A stretch of 49,011 nucleotides of DNA from an uncultured Bacteroidales bacterium. GTDB taxonomy: Bacteria; Bacteroidota; Bacteroidia; Bacteroidales; UBA932. A program made the position numbers and the translations under genes. The stretch is taken from assembly GCA_944322575.1 (NCBI GenBank), contig CALUPK010000012.1, positions 1-49,011 on the forward strand. Direction: 5' to 3'. The notes under the pieces are model-generated. The model was given only the letters and a program-made list of their open reading frames with translations. It ran no database searches and was not told the DNA's origin. Positions 35,117 to 43,953 of this stretch are shown piece after piece. How positions within the stretch are numbered: position 1 is the first letter of the stretch; each line of letters starts with the position of its first letter.

Positions 35117-36431
35117 CCTTCAGCCGGTCTCCGGTGCTTGCCGAACCGTATTCCATGACGGCCTCATACTGCCTGCCGCCGTATTCTACCTTACCTGAAG
35201 GACACATTTCGGTGGCAGCCGTAACTTCTTGTCCCACACATCCTGCGATGGAGTCGGTCTCCACTCCTACCCAGCCTTCGTCTCCCTTGAGCTCGGTCTT
35301 CTGAGCGATATAGGAGAATGACTTTTTAGGGAAGAGCTTGGATGCGCCCCAGATGGACAGAATCAGGGCCAGGACGGTGGATACCAGGACTATGGCGCAG
35401 GGGGTGAGGATGACCTGAAGGTTGAGGTGTCCTTCGAAATACAGGAGGTCATTGTCCACCATTGCGAATATGAGGGCCCCGAGGGAGAGGATGGCTCCGA
35501 TGATGCCCGCCACTCCGAATCCCGGCGTGACGAATATCTCCACCCCGAGCAGGATCAGTCCTATTACGAACATCACTATCTCCCAGTTCATGGCCAGGCC
35601 GTGGATGTACAGGGGCGAGAAATAGAGCACTGCCCCGAGAATTGCTATGATGGACGGCAGCCCGAGTCCGGGGGACTGCACCTCGAAGTAGATGCCTCCG
35701 ATGATCATCATCAGGAAAATTCCCTGCAGGACAGGGGACATCATGAAGAGGATGAACCTCTCGAGAGGAGACAGCTCCTGATGGATTATCTCACATTCTT
35801 CCAGTCCGATATGCTCCACTACCTCATCTATTGATTCGGCCTTGCCCTCGCAGTAGCGGGACTCTATCGCCTCGTCCGGGGTGAAGCTGAGGACCCCCGC
35901 CGTATCCACCATTTTCTCCGCTATGGCCGGATCTCTGAACCAGGTGCCGTCTGCCCTCCTCCCGTGGGCCTCGGCGGTGGAGCGCATCATCCCGCGCATG
36001 AAGGACTGGTATTTGTCCGGCATTACCTCCCCGTTCTGATTGACCACCGTAGCGGCCCCTATCGATGCCCCGGGCCTCATGTATATCGAGTCGCAGGCGA
36101 TGGATATCAGGGCTCCGGCGGAGGCGGCCTGCAGGTCCACGAAGGCTACTACCGGGACAGGCGCATGGAGGATGGCCTTGCGCATGCTGTCGGCCGCGTC
36201 CACCGCTCCCCCGTAGGTGTCCAGATGCAGGATTATGTAGTCCGCTCCCTTGGCCTGAGCATCCTCGAGCCCGAGGCTGAGCCTGCGCATGGAGGAGTTG
36301 TCGATATTCTGCCTGATCTCTATGACGTAGACCGTGTCCTTTCCAGGCGTCTCCTGGGAATATGCCGAAGCGGCTGAGAAATAGCTGATAAATGCCGCTA
36401 TGGCTGCGAGTGTGACGAGTATTTTTTTCAT
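35067..36431 (-). CDS. NfeD-type membrane-bound ClpP-class serine protease
   Basis: A 454-residue protein from ATG 36429-36431; the frame is open 14 codons further but that runs through the promoter. It has a signal peptide, a ClpP/SppA-like protease domain (about residues 30-220) with HLDTYGG and the serine in AASAGALIS, four to five membrane segments (about 235-370), and a C-terminal NfeD OB fold with GWVGVETD near 395. Relatives form a complex with stomatin-like proteins and cut hydrophobic membrane protein ends. No stomatin (YqfA/FloA) gene lies beside it here. It is divergent from carA. Confidence 0.88.
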   Translation of the reverse strand: MKKILVTLAAIAAFISYFSAASAYSQETPGKDTVYVIEIRQNIDNSSMRRLSLGLEDAQAKGADYIILHLDTYGGAVDAADSMRKAILHAPVPVVAFVDLQAASAGALISIACDSIYMRPGASIGAATVVNQNGEVMPDKYQSFMRGMMRSTAEAHGRRADGTWFRDPAIAEKMVDTAGVLSFTPDEAIESRYCEGKAESIDEVVEHIGLEECEIIHQELSPLERFILFMMSPVLQGIFLMMIIGGIYFEVQSPGLGLPSIIAILGAVLYFSPLYIHGLAMNWEIVMFVIGLILLGVEIFVTPGFGVAGIIGAILSLGALIFAMVDNDLLYFEGHLNLQVILTPCAIVLVSTVLALILSIWGASKLFPKKSFSYIAQKTELKGDEGWVGVETDSIAGCVGQEVTAATEMCPSGKVEYGGRQYEAVMEYGSASTGDRLKVIRAEGGRLYCVRLSQ

Positions 36432-36450
36432 CTGTCGGTTATTTGTACCA

Positions 36451-36458
36451 CAAAGATA
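36451..36458 (-). promoter_or_regulatory. -7 box of the NfeD gene
   Basis: TATCTTTG on the minus strand, about 20 bases before the ATG at 36431. It is 22 bases from the divergent carA -7 box. Confidence 0.5.
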
Positions 36459-36480
36459 AGGCACAAATGCCAATTTTTTC

Positions 36481-36488
36481 TAATTTTG
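36481..36488 (+). promoter_or_regulatory. -7 box of carA, very short leader
   Basis: TAATTTTG lies 11 bases before the ATG at 36500, predicting a leader of under 10 bases. A -33 element at normal spacing was not found. Confidence 0.5.
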
Positions 36489-36499
36489 CATTCTTAGAT

Positions 36500-37570
36500 A
36501 TGAAAGAAGCACTATTACATCTCGGAAAAGACTTTGCGGTCAAAGGATTTTCCTTCGGCTATGAGGGCCGTGCCGACGGAGAGGTGGTCTTCAACACCGC
36601 CATGGTCGGCTATCCCGAATCCCTCACCGACCCTTCCTACTCGGGTCAGATATTATGTGTAACCTACCCTCTTGTAGGCAACTACGGAGTTCCTGAAGAG
36701 AAGACGGCCGACGGTATATCCGTCAACTTCGAGTCCGAGCGTATCCACGTCCGGGGTCTGATCATCTCCGACTACTCCTTCAAGTACAGCCACTGGAGCG
36801 CGGTCAAGAGCCTGGATCAGTGGCTCAAGGAGTACCGCATCCCCGGCATCTTCGGAGTGGATACCAGGGAGATTACCAAGATTCTCCGCGAGCAGGGCTC
36901 CATGCCCGGCTGCATCGTGCCCGAGGGCTTCGACGTACCGGAGACGCTTTACGATCCGGGTTCCGAGAACCAGGTGGCCATCGTCAGCTGCAAGGAGGTG
37001 ATCCGCTACGGCAACCCCTCCGGCAAGAAAGTAGTGCTGCTCGACTGCGGAGTCAAGAACAACATCCTCCGCTGCCTCCTCCGCTCCGGCGACATCGAGG
37101 TCATCCGCGTGCCCTGGGACTACGATTTCAATACCATGGAGTACGACGGTCTGTTCATCTCCAACGGTCCCGGCAACCCGGAGTACTGCGGCGAGGCCGT
37201 CCGCAACATTCAGAAAGCCATGGCGGCTGAGAAGCCGATATTCGGTATCTGCATGGGCAACCAGCTGCTGGCCAAGGCCGGAGGCGCATCTACCTTCAAG
37301 CTCAAATACGGCCACCGCAGCCACAACCAGCCCGTGCGCCTCGTAGGCACTGACCGTTGCTACGTCACCTCCCAGAACCACGGCTATGCGGTGGACGGAG
37401 ATACTCTCGGCGCTGACTGGGAGCCCCTATTCATCAACATGAACGACGGCACCAACGAGGGCCTGCGGCACAAGAGCGGCCGTTTCTTCTCGGTACAGTT
37501 CCACCCCGAGGCCTCCAGCGGTCCGACCGACACCGAATTCCTCTTTGACAAATTCATTAAAATGCTGTAG
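36500..37570 (+). CDS. carA: Carbamoyl-phosphate synthase small subunit
   Basis: A 356-residue glutamine amidotransferase subunit from ATG 36500; earlier in-frame ATGs lie in or before the promoter. The N-terminal domain holds GYPESLTDPSYSGQI. The class-I amidotransferase domain has the nucleophile Cys251 in FGICMGNQ and the FHPEASSGP histidine-glutamate pair. It releases ammonia from glutamine and passes it to CarB. Four bases separate it from carB. The set feeds both arginine and pyrimidine synthesis. Confidence 0.96.
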   Translation: MKEALLHLGKDFAVKGFSFGYEGRADGEVVFNTAMVGYPESLTDPSYSGQILCVTYPLVGNYGVPEEKTADGISVNFESERIHVRGLIISDYSFKYSHWSAVKSLDQWLKEYRIPGIFGVDTREITKILREQGSMPGCIVPEGFDVPETLYDPGSENQVAIVSCKEVIRYGNPSGKKVVLLDCGVKNNILRCLLRSGDIEVIRVPWDYDFNTMEYDGLFISNGPGNPEYCGEAVRNIQKAMAAEKPIFGICMGNQLLAKAGGASTFKLKYGHRSHNQPVRLVGTDRCYVTSQNHGYAVDGDTLGADWEPLFINMNDGTNEGLRHKSGRFFSVQFHPEASSGPTDTEFLFDKFIKML

Positions 37571-37573
37571 ACC

Positions 37574-40500
37574 ATGATCGACACCACTATAAAGAAAGTC
37601 CTGCTCCTGGGTTCGGGAGCCCTCAAAATCGGCGAGGCCGGTGAGTTCGACTATTCCGGCTCCCAGGCTCTCAAGGCCATGCGCGAGGAAGGCATAGAGA
37701 CTATCCTGATCAATCCCAACATCGCTACCGTCCAGACATCGGAGGGTATAGCCGACAAGATATATTTCCTCCCAGTGACACCCTTCTTCGTGGAGGCGGT
37801 CATCAAGAAGGAGCAGCCCCAGGGCATTCTCCTCGCATTCGGAGGTCAGACCGCGCTGAACTGCGGAGTGGCCCTTTACCGTGACGGCATCCTTGAAAAA
37901 TACGGACTGAAGGTACTCGGTACCCCCGTCCAGGCGATTATGGACACAGAGGACCGCGAGCTCTTCGTCAAGAAGCTCGACGAGATTCACGTCAAGTCGA
38001 TCAAGAGTCATGCCGTGAACAACATCGAGGACGCCCTCGCGGCAGCCTCCGAGCTCGGATATCCGGTGATTCTCCGCGCCGCCTATGCTCTCGGCGGTCT
38101 CGGCAGCGGATTCTGCGACAATCCGGACGAACTTATCAGGCTGGGAGAGAAAGCCTTCTCCTACTCACCTCAAGTGCTGGTGGAGAAGTCCCTGAAGGGC
38201 TGGAAGGAGATAGAGTACGAGGTGGTGCGCGACCGCTACGACAACTGCATCACGGTCTGCAACATGGAGAACTTCGACCCGCTCGGAATCCATACCGGCG
38301 AGAGTATCGTGGTCGCTCCTTCCCAGACCCTGACCAACCATGAGTACAACCTGCTCCGCGAGCTCTCGATACGCATCGTCCGCCACGTGGGTATCGTCGG
38401 CGAGTGCAACGTGCAGTTCGCCTTCGACCCCAACTCCGAGGATTACCGCGTCATCGAGGTCAATGCCCGTCTGAGCCGCTCCTCGGCCTTAGCCTCCAAG
38501 GCTACGGGTTATCCCCTCGCCTTCGTGGCTGCCAAGCTCGGCTTAGGCTACGGTCTGTTCGAGCTGAAGAACTCCATTACCAAGACTACTCCGGCCTTCT
38601 TCGAGCCCGCCTTAGACTACGTGGTCTGCAAGATTCCCCGCTGGGACCTCTCCAAGTTCCACGGCGTATCCCGCGAGATCGGCAGCAGCATGAAGAGCGT
38701 CGGTGAGGTAATGGCTATCGGCCGCACCTTCGAGGAGGCCCTGCAGAAGGGACTGAGAATGATCGGACAGGGAGCCCACGGCTTCACCGGCAACAAGGAG
38801 ATTCCCATCGAGAACATCGACAATGCTCTCCGCGAGCCTACCGACAACCGCATCTTCGTCATATCCAAGGCCCTGACTCACGGCTATACCCCCGAGAAGA
38901 TACACGAGCTCACCAAGATAGACCGCTGGTTCATCGACAAGCTGATGAACATCATCAACACTGCCGCGGAGCTCTCCGCCCTTAACTCCCTCGAGGAATT
39001 AGGCGAGCCCCTGCTGCGTCAGGCCAAGCGCCAGGGCTTCTCCGACTTCCAGATCGGACGCCACATCCTCAAGGATGGCATCGACTCCGAGGAGATGGTT
39101 ATCAAGGTGCGCGAGTACCGCAAGAAGCTCGGAGTGCTGCCCGTCGTCAAGCAGATCGACACCCTCGCGGCCGAGTTCCCCGCCCAGACCAACTACCTCT
39201 ACCTTACCTACAACGGTACTGCATCTGACATAGCCTACGAGCATGACGGCAAGTCGATTGTCGTGCTCGGATCGGGCGCCTACCGCATCGGCAGCTCCGT
39301 GGAGTTTGACTGGTGCAGCGTCAACGCCCTGCAGACCATCCGCAAGAGCGGCTGGAGAGGCATCATGATCAACTACAACCCCGAGACCGTATCCACCGAC
39401 TACGATATGTGCGACCGCCTCTACTTCGACGAGCTCACCTACGAGAGGGTGCTCGACATCTGCGACTTAGAGGAGCCGCACGGAGTCATCATATCCATGG
39501 GCGGACAGATTCCCAACAACTTAGCCACCCGCCTCGATGCCGCTAAGGTGCCCATTCTCGGCACCACCGCCGACAGCATCGACAACGCCGAGGACCGCAA
39601 CCGCTTCTCGGCCATGCTCGACCGCCTCGGCATCGACCAGCCCCGCTGGAGGGAGCTGACCTCGATGAACGACATCCACAGCTTCATCCGCGACGTGGGC
39701 TTCCCCGTCTTAGTGCGTCCCTCCTACGTGCTTTCGGGTGCGGCGATGAACGTATGCTCCAACGATACCGAACTCGAGCAGTTCCTGAAATTAGCGGCGG
39801 AAGTCTCTAAGAAACACCCTGTTGTCGTATCGGAATTCATTCAGCACGCCAAGGAGATAGAGTTCGACGCAGTGGCCGACCACGGCACCGTCATAGCCTA
39901 CGCCATCTCGGAGCACATCGAGTTCGCCGGCGTACACTCGGGCGACGCTACGATTCAGTTCCCGCCCCAGAAGATGTATGTGGAGACCGCCCGCAGGATC
40001 AAGAAGATAGCCCGCAAGATAGCCGAGGCCCTGAAGATTTCGGGCCCCTTCAACATCCAGTTCTTAGCCAAGGAGAACGATATCAAGGTCATCGAGTGCA
40101 ACCTCAGGGCCTCGAGAAGTTTCCCCTTCGTGTCCAAGGTGCTTAAGATCAATCTCATCGAACTGGCCACCAAGGTCATGACCGGCGAGAAGGTCACTCC
40201 TCCCGAGAAGAGCGCCTTCGATATCGACTACGTAGGCGTGAAGGCCTCCCAGTTCTCATTCTCCCGTCTGCAGAAAGCCGACCCCGTCCTCGGAGTGGAC
40301 ATGGCCTCCACCGGAGAGGTGGGCTGCATCGGAGACGACACCAACGAGGCTGTGCTCAAGGCCATGCTCTCAGTAGGCTATACCGTGCCCGGCAAGAATA
40401 TCCTGGTGTCCTCAGGCGATGCCAAGCAGAAAGTCGAGCTCCTGAGCGCCTGCAGGCTGCTGGCCAAGCACAACTACACGATCTATGCTACCGGAGGCAG

Positions 40501-40795
40501 CTATAAATTCCTGGTGGACAACGGGGTCCCTGCCACTTTGGTGTACTGGCCGTCGGAAGCCGGAGAGCCTCAGGCCCTTGAAATGCTTCACGAGCGCAAG
40601 ATAGACCTGGTGGTCAATATCCCAAAGAATCTCACCAAGGAAGAACTGGACAACGGCTACCGCATCCGCCGCGCCGCCGTGGACTTCAACATTCCCATCA
40701 TAACCAACACCCGGCTTGCATCGGCTTTCATCACGGCATTCTGCAACATGCCCCTCGACAATATCCAGATCAAGTCCTGGGACGAATACAGATAG
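37574..40795 (+). CDS. carB: Carbamoyl-phosphate synthase large subunit
   Basis: A 1073-residue protein of standard length with two ATP-grasp halves (about residues 1-400 and 550-930), an oligomerisation region between them, and a C-terminal MGS-like allosteric domain. Repeated marks are GSGALKIGEAGEFDYSG and GSGAYRIGSSVEFDWC at the start of each half, and IEVNARLSRSSALASKATGY and IECNLRASRSFPFVSK. It makes carbamoyl phosphate from ammonia, bicarbonate and two ATP. Nine leucine TTA codons occur, all before a codon starting with G. The next gene, an HdrC-like gene, starts only 12 bases later. Confidence 0.97.
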   Translation: MIDTTIKKVLLLGSGALKIGEAGEFDYSGSQALKAMREEGIETILINPNIATVQTSEGIADKIYFLPVTPFFVEAVIKKEQPQGILLAFGGQTALNCGVALYRDGILEKYGLKVLGTPVQAIMDTEDRELFVKKLDEIHVKSIKSHAVNNIEDALAAASELGYPVILRAAYALGGLGSGFCDNPDELIRLGEKAFSYSPQVLVEKSLKGWKEIEYEVVRDRYDNCITVCNMENFDPLGIHTGESIVVAPSQTLTNHEYNLLRELSIRIVRHVGIVGECNVQFAFDPNSEDYRVIEVNARLSRSSALASKATGYPLAFVAAKLGLGYGLFELKNSITKTTPAFFEPALDYVVCKIPRWDLSKFHGVSREIGSSMKSVGEVMAIGRTFEEALQKGLRMIGQGAHGFTGNKEIPIENIDNALREPTDNRIFVISKALTHGYTPEKIHELTKIDRWFIDKLMNIINTAAELSALNSLEELGEPLLRQAKRQGFSDFQIGRHILKDGIDSEEMVIKVREYRKKLGVLPVVKQIDTLAAEFPAQTNYLYLTYNGTASDIAYEHDGKSIVVLGSGAYRIGSSVEFDWCSVNALQTIRKSGWRGIMINYNPETVSTDYDMCDRLYFDELTYERVLDICDLEEPHGVIISMGGQIPNNLATRLDAAKVPILGTTADSIDNAEDRNRFSAMLDRLGIDQPRWRELTSMNDIHSFIRDVGFPVLVRPSYVLSGAAMNVCSNDTELEQFLKLAAEVSKKHPVVVSEFIQHAKEIEFDAVADHGTVIAYAISEHIEFAGVHSGDATIQFPPQKMYVETARRIKKIARKIAEALKISGPFNIQFLAKENDIKVIECNLRASRSFPFVSKVLKINLIELATKVMTGEKVTPPEKSAFDIDYVGVKASQFSFSRLQKADPVLGVDMASTGEVGCIGDDTNEAVLKAMLSVGYTVPGKNILVSSGDAKQKVELLSACRLLAKHNYTIYATGGSYKFLVDNGVPATLVYWPSEAGEPQALEMLHERKIDLVVNIPKNLTKEELDNGYRIRRAAVDFNIPIITNTRLASAFITAFCNMPLDNIQIKSWDEYR

Positions 40796-40807
40796 ACCGC
40801 AATCATT

Positions 40808-41512
40808 ATGGGTAAGATATACGAACGGCTGATGAGCGACGTCCGGCTCCAGGAGGGACTGAAGGCCTGCATCAACTGCGGGACCTGCACCGCCGTGTGC
40901 CCGGCTGCCGAATTCTACCGCTACAACCCCAAGAACATCGTAAACATCGTCCAGACCCAGGACGACGAGGAGATTATCAAGCTGCTCAAGAGCGATACGA
41001 TATGGTATTGCGGCGAGTGCATGTCCTGTGTGACCCGCTGTCCCAGGACCAATGCTCCCGGGCAGGTCATCATCGCCCTGCGCACCCTCTCCGTCGAACT
41101 GGGCTACTTCGTGGAGTCCGAGAAAGGCCGGCAGCAGTATGCCTTAGCCAAGGTGCTCTGCGGCAATGTCCTCAATTACGGCTACTGCGTCCATCCCGAG
41201 ACCTTCAAGTACGCCTCCCACCCCGAGTATGGGACGGTGGGCAAATGGATCGAGGACCATCTGCAGGACGTGTACGACCGCGTGGGCGCCAACTACGGAA
41301 AGAGCGGCCCGGGTCCCCTGCGCAAGATTGCCCGCGAATCCCTTGACGACCTGCAGAAGATATTCGACGTGACCGGCGGCTCGGCCCGGGTCGAGAAGAT
41401 TAAGGACCTCTCGCGCAAGAAGGCTCAGGAGATGGGACTGAGCGAGGAAGAGTATTTCAACGAAGTGTTCAATGAGACTCATGGTGAGCACCTTAACCAA
41501 CAGAATCAGTAG
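40808..41512 (+). CDS. HdrC-like 4Fe-4S dicluster protein
   Basis: A 234-residue protein with two ferredoxin-type clusters, CINCGTCTAVCP (near residue 21) and CGECMSCVTRCP (near 66), and the helical linker seen in heterodisulfide reductase subunit C. The C-terminal 130 residues are soluble and unassigned. It would carry electrons between an HdrA-type flavoprotein and HdrB. It is the first of five Hdr-like genes and lies close behind carB, so transcription from carA may continue into it. Confidence 0.82.
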   Translation: MGKIYERLMSDVRLQEGLKACINCGTCTAVCPAAEFYRYNPKNIVNIVQTQDDEEIIKLLKSDTIWYCGECMSCVTRCPRTNAPGQVIIALRTLSVELGYFVESEKGRQQYALAKVLCGNVLNYGYCVHPETFKYASHPEYGTVGKWIEDHLQDVYDRVGANYGKSGPGPLRKIARESLDDLQKIFDVTGGSARVEKIKDLSRKKAQEMGLSEEEYFNEVFNETHGEHLNQQNQ

Positions 41513-41518
41513 TACCGC

Positions 41519-42592
41519 ATGAATTACGAAGGAAAGAAAAAAATATGGTCCGAGTTCCAGAAAGAGATACCCGATGACAAGTATTTCTACGCCCGCAGCT
41601 GCATCCGCCAGAACTTCAATCCGGGTGCCGAGCAGGCCTTTCTGGACATAGTGCGCAACCGCTTCGGCAAGGACTTCTACGAGGATCCCCTCCACACCAC
41701 CTGCGGCGGCATAGCCTACCACAGCGACACCACCCCCGAGGAGACCTCCATGACCATCATCGCCCGCCAGTTCTCCCTGATGAACCAGGCCGGTTACAGG
41801 AATTTCGTGGTATCGTGCGTGACCTCCTTCGGTCTGCACAGCGAGATACTCCAGACCTGGGAGGAGCATCCCGAGATCGAGCAGAAGATACACGAGCTGC
41901 TGTGGAAGGCATGTAAGAGGGAGTTCGTAAAGCCGGACTTCCTTATGCACTCCAGCGACATGATGTACCACTACCGCTTCCTAATCTCCGAACAGGCCAA
42001 GTACCCGCTGATCAACGTGCATACCGGAGAGCCCCTGAAAGTGGTGGAGCACATCGGCTGCCATTATTCCAAGATTTTCCCCTCCAAGTCCGTGGGCGGA
42101 GCCGAATATCCCCGCGTCCTGGCCGGACTGGTGGAGGCCCTGGGCGGCAGCGTGGTGGACTATCCCGAGCGGAGGCACTGCTGCGGCTTCGGTTTCCGGC
42201 AGTACCTGGTCAAGGCCAACCGAGGCTATTCGCTGACCAACACCTATAAGAAGTTCGAGTCGATGGAACCCTTCCATCCCGACCTGATCATCACCAACTG
42301 CCCGGGCTGCAACTACTTCTTAGACCGCTGGCAGTACGTCATCGCCGAGACTACCGGCAAGACCTACGGCGACACACCCGGCTACGGCATCCCCGTGCTG
42401 TCCTCCGAGGAGGTGGCCGCGCTGGTCATGGGCTACGACCCCTGGGATCTCGGCCTGCAGATGCATCAGGTGGCGGTCGAGCCGCTTTTAGACAAGATGG
42501 GTGTGAAGTACGACAAATCCCGTAAATACAAGGGTCTGGGCGGCAAGGACCTCGGAGTACCCGCCAGCCCTGCCAATATCAGAATCTTCTAA
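41519..42592 (+). CDS. HdrB-like CCG-domain protein
   Basis: A 357-residue protein with two CCG (cysteine-rich) domains. The first has SCIRQ and TTCGGIAYHS with VVSCVTS; the second has HIGCHYSKI, RRHCCGFGFR and TNCPGCNYF. In true HdrB such domains hold the non-cubane 4Fe-4S clusters that break a disulfide. The first domain keeps fewer cysteines than the second, so only one complete cluster may form. It starts 6 bases after the HdrC-like gene. The substrate is unknown; methanogen CoM-S-S-CoB is not expected in this phylum. Confidence 0.82.
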   Translation: MNYEGKKKIWSEFQKEIPDDKYFYARSCIRQNFNPGAEQAFLDIVRNRFGKDFYEDPLHTTCGGIAYHSDTTPEETSMTIIARQFSLMNQAGYRNFVVSCVTSFGLHSEILQTWEEHPEIEQKIHELLWKACKREFVKPDFLMHSSDMMYHYRFLISEQAKYPLINVHTGEPLKVVEHIGCHYSKIFPSKSVGGAEYPRVLAGLVEALGGSVVDYPERRHCCGFGFRQYLVKANRGYSLTNTYKKFESMEPFHPDLIITNCPGCNYFLDRWQYVIAETTGKTYGDTPGYGIPVLSSEEVAALVMGYDPWDLGLQMHQVAVEPLLDKMGVKYDKSRKYKGLGGKDLGVPASPANIRIF

Positions 42593-42601
42593 TCTTCATA
42601 T

Positions 42602-43627
42602 ATGGAAATAAGCAATCAACAGCGCAATATAGTGGTAATCGGCGGAGGACCGGCCGGAATAGAGGCATCCCGCGCCTTAGACGCAATGGGCTATACCGTA
42701 TTCCTCGTGGAGAGGGAGAACCGCTTAGGCGGACATTTAGGCCGCTGGGACAGGCTCTTCCCCTACGGCACACCGGCGGAGGACGTCCTGAGTCAGCTGA
42801 CGGCCTCGATGGGACGGATCAAGTGGTTCACTTCCACGGAGGTGACTCAGGTCAATAAGCTCGAGAGGGGTTACAATGTCATCCTCTCCAACGGTCTCTC
42901 AGTCCTGGCCGACGCCCTGCTGCTGACCACCGGTTTCACCCTTTTCAACGCATCCAAGAAGGAGGAATACGGCTACGGCATTTACGACCGGGTCATCACG
43001 AACGCTGACCTGGAGGATTATTTCTCCGGTATACCGGTGCCTGCCGTCGACAATCCCCGCCGCATAGGCTTCGTGCACTGCGTGGGCTCCCGCGACGAGA
43101 AGGTGGGCAACCGCTACTGCTCCAAGGTCTGCTGCGCCACAGCGGTAAAGCAGGCCTGCGAGATCAAGGAGAAGTTCCCCGATGCGGTGGTATATTGCTT
43201 CTACATGGACCTGAGAATGTTCGGCCGCGGATACGAGGACATGTATCTCGAGGCCCAGAAGAAATACGGCGTGATCTTCGTCCGGGGCCGCGTCTCGGAA
43301 GTCTCCGAGGACAAGGACGGGCATCTCTTCGTCAAGGCCGAGGACACCCTCTCCGGCAAGCCGCTCAGGGTCACTCTCGACCTGCTGGTGCTGATGGCCG
43401 GAATGTCCCACAACAGGGCCGTGGATCCGATAGCGCGCACCCTCGCGCTCTCCACCATGGAGGACGGTTTCCTCAAGCCGAAGGACTCTCTCACAGCCGC
43501 ACAGGCGTCCTACTGCACGGGGGTATTCTACGCCGGGGCATGCACCGGTCCCAAGACACTGCCTGAGACCATGGCCGAGGCTAAGGCCGCCGCTACCAGT
43601 ATTCACGAATACCTGCAGGAACAATGA
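42602..43627 (+). CDS. HdrA-like FAD protein, short form
   Basis: A 341-residue flavoprotein. The N-terminus has the dinucleotide-binding motif VVIGGGPAGIEASRAL and an RLGGHLG block. The centre has FVHCVGSRDE with RYCSKVCCATAVK, typical of HdrA/QmoA proteins. The C-terminus GVFYAGACTGPKTLPETMAEAKAAA closes the FAD fold. It lacks the extra ferredoxin domains of bifurcating HdrA, so it resembles the QmoA core. Its stop overlaps the next gene by 4 bases, indicating coupled translation. Confidence 0.85.
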   Translation: MEISNQQRNIVVIGGGPAGIEASRALDAMGYTVFLVERENRLGGHLGRWDRLFPYGTPAEDVLSQLTASMGRIKWFTSTEVTQVNKLERGYNVILSNGLSVLADALLLTTGFTLFNASKKEEYGYGIYDRVITNADLEDYFSGIPVPAVDNPRRIGFVHCVGSRDEKVGNRYCSKVCCATAVKQACEIKEKFPDAVVYCFYMDLRMFGRGYEDMYLEAQKKYGVIFVRGRVSEVSEDKDGHLFVKAEDTLSGKPLRVTLDLLVLMAGMSHNRAVDPIARTLALSTMEDGFLKPKDSLTAAQASYCTGVFYAGACTGPKTLPETMAEAKAAATSIHEYLQEQ

Positions 43628-43953
43628 TAGACTTCGGATACGGCATATCACCAAGCTCCGCCATCAATTTAGACAAGTTCGACAGGACCAGGTTCGAGGA
43701 GCTTGCCCGCGAGGAGCCGGACGTGCTCAAATGCATGGCCTGCGGCTCATGTGCGGCCTCATGCCCTACCGCCGGACACAGCGACATGAATCTGAGGAAG
43801 GTGATCCTGCTGCTCGGACGCGGGCGCGAGGACGAGGCCCTCAGGATGGTCTCCCACTGTATGCTCTGCGGCAAATGCCTGATAGTCTGCCCCCGCGGCA
43901 TCAACACCAGGCATCTGATACTAAGTGTAACTAAAATCTACCAAAAGAAGTGA
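43624..43953 (+). CDS. Second HdrC-like 4Fe-4S protein
   Basis: A 109-residue protein with two clusters, CMACGSCAASCP (near residue 37) and CMLCGKCLIVCP (near 79), each followed by a proline as in HdrC. It overlaps the genes on both sides by 4 bases, so it is translated with HdrA and the membrane subunit. It likely links the flavoprotein to the membrane subunit. Confidence 0.82.
   Translation: MIDFGYGISPSSAINLDKFDRTRFEELAREEPDVLKCMACGSCAASCPTAGHSDMNLRKVILLLGRGREDEALRMVSHCMLCGKCLIVCPRGINTRHLILSVTKIYQKK

Noticed and set aside
36443-36499. Longer carA start
   Set aside because: The extra 19 codons run through the -7 box and show no conservation with CarA; ATG 36500 matches the family start.
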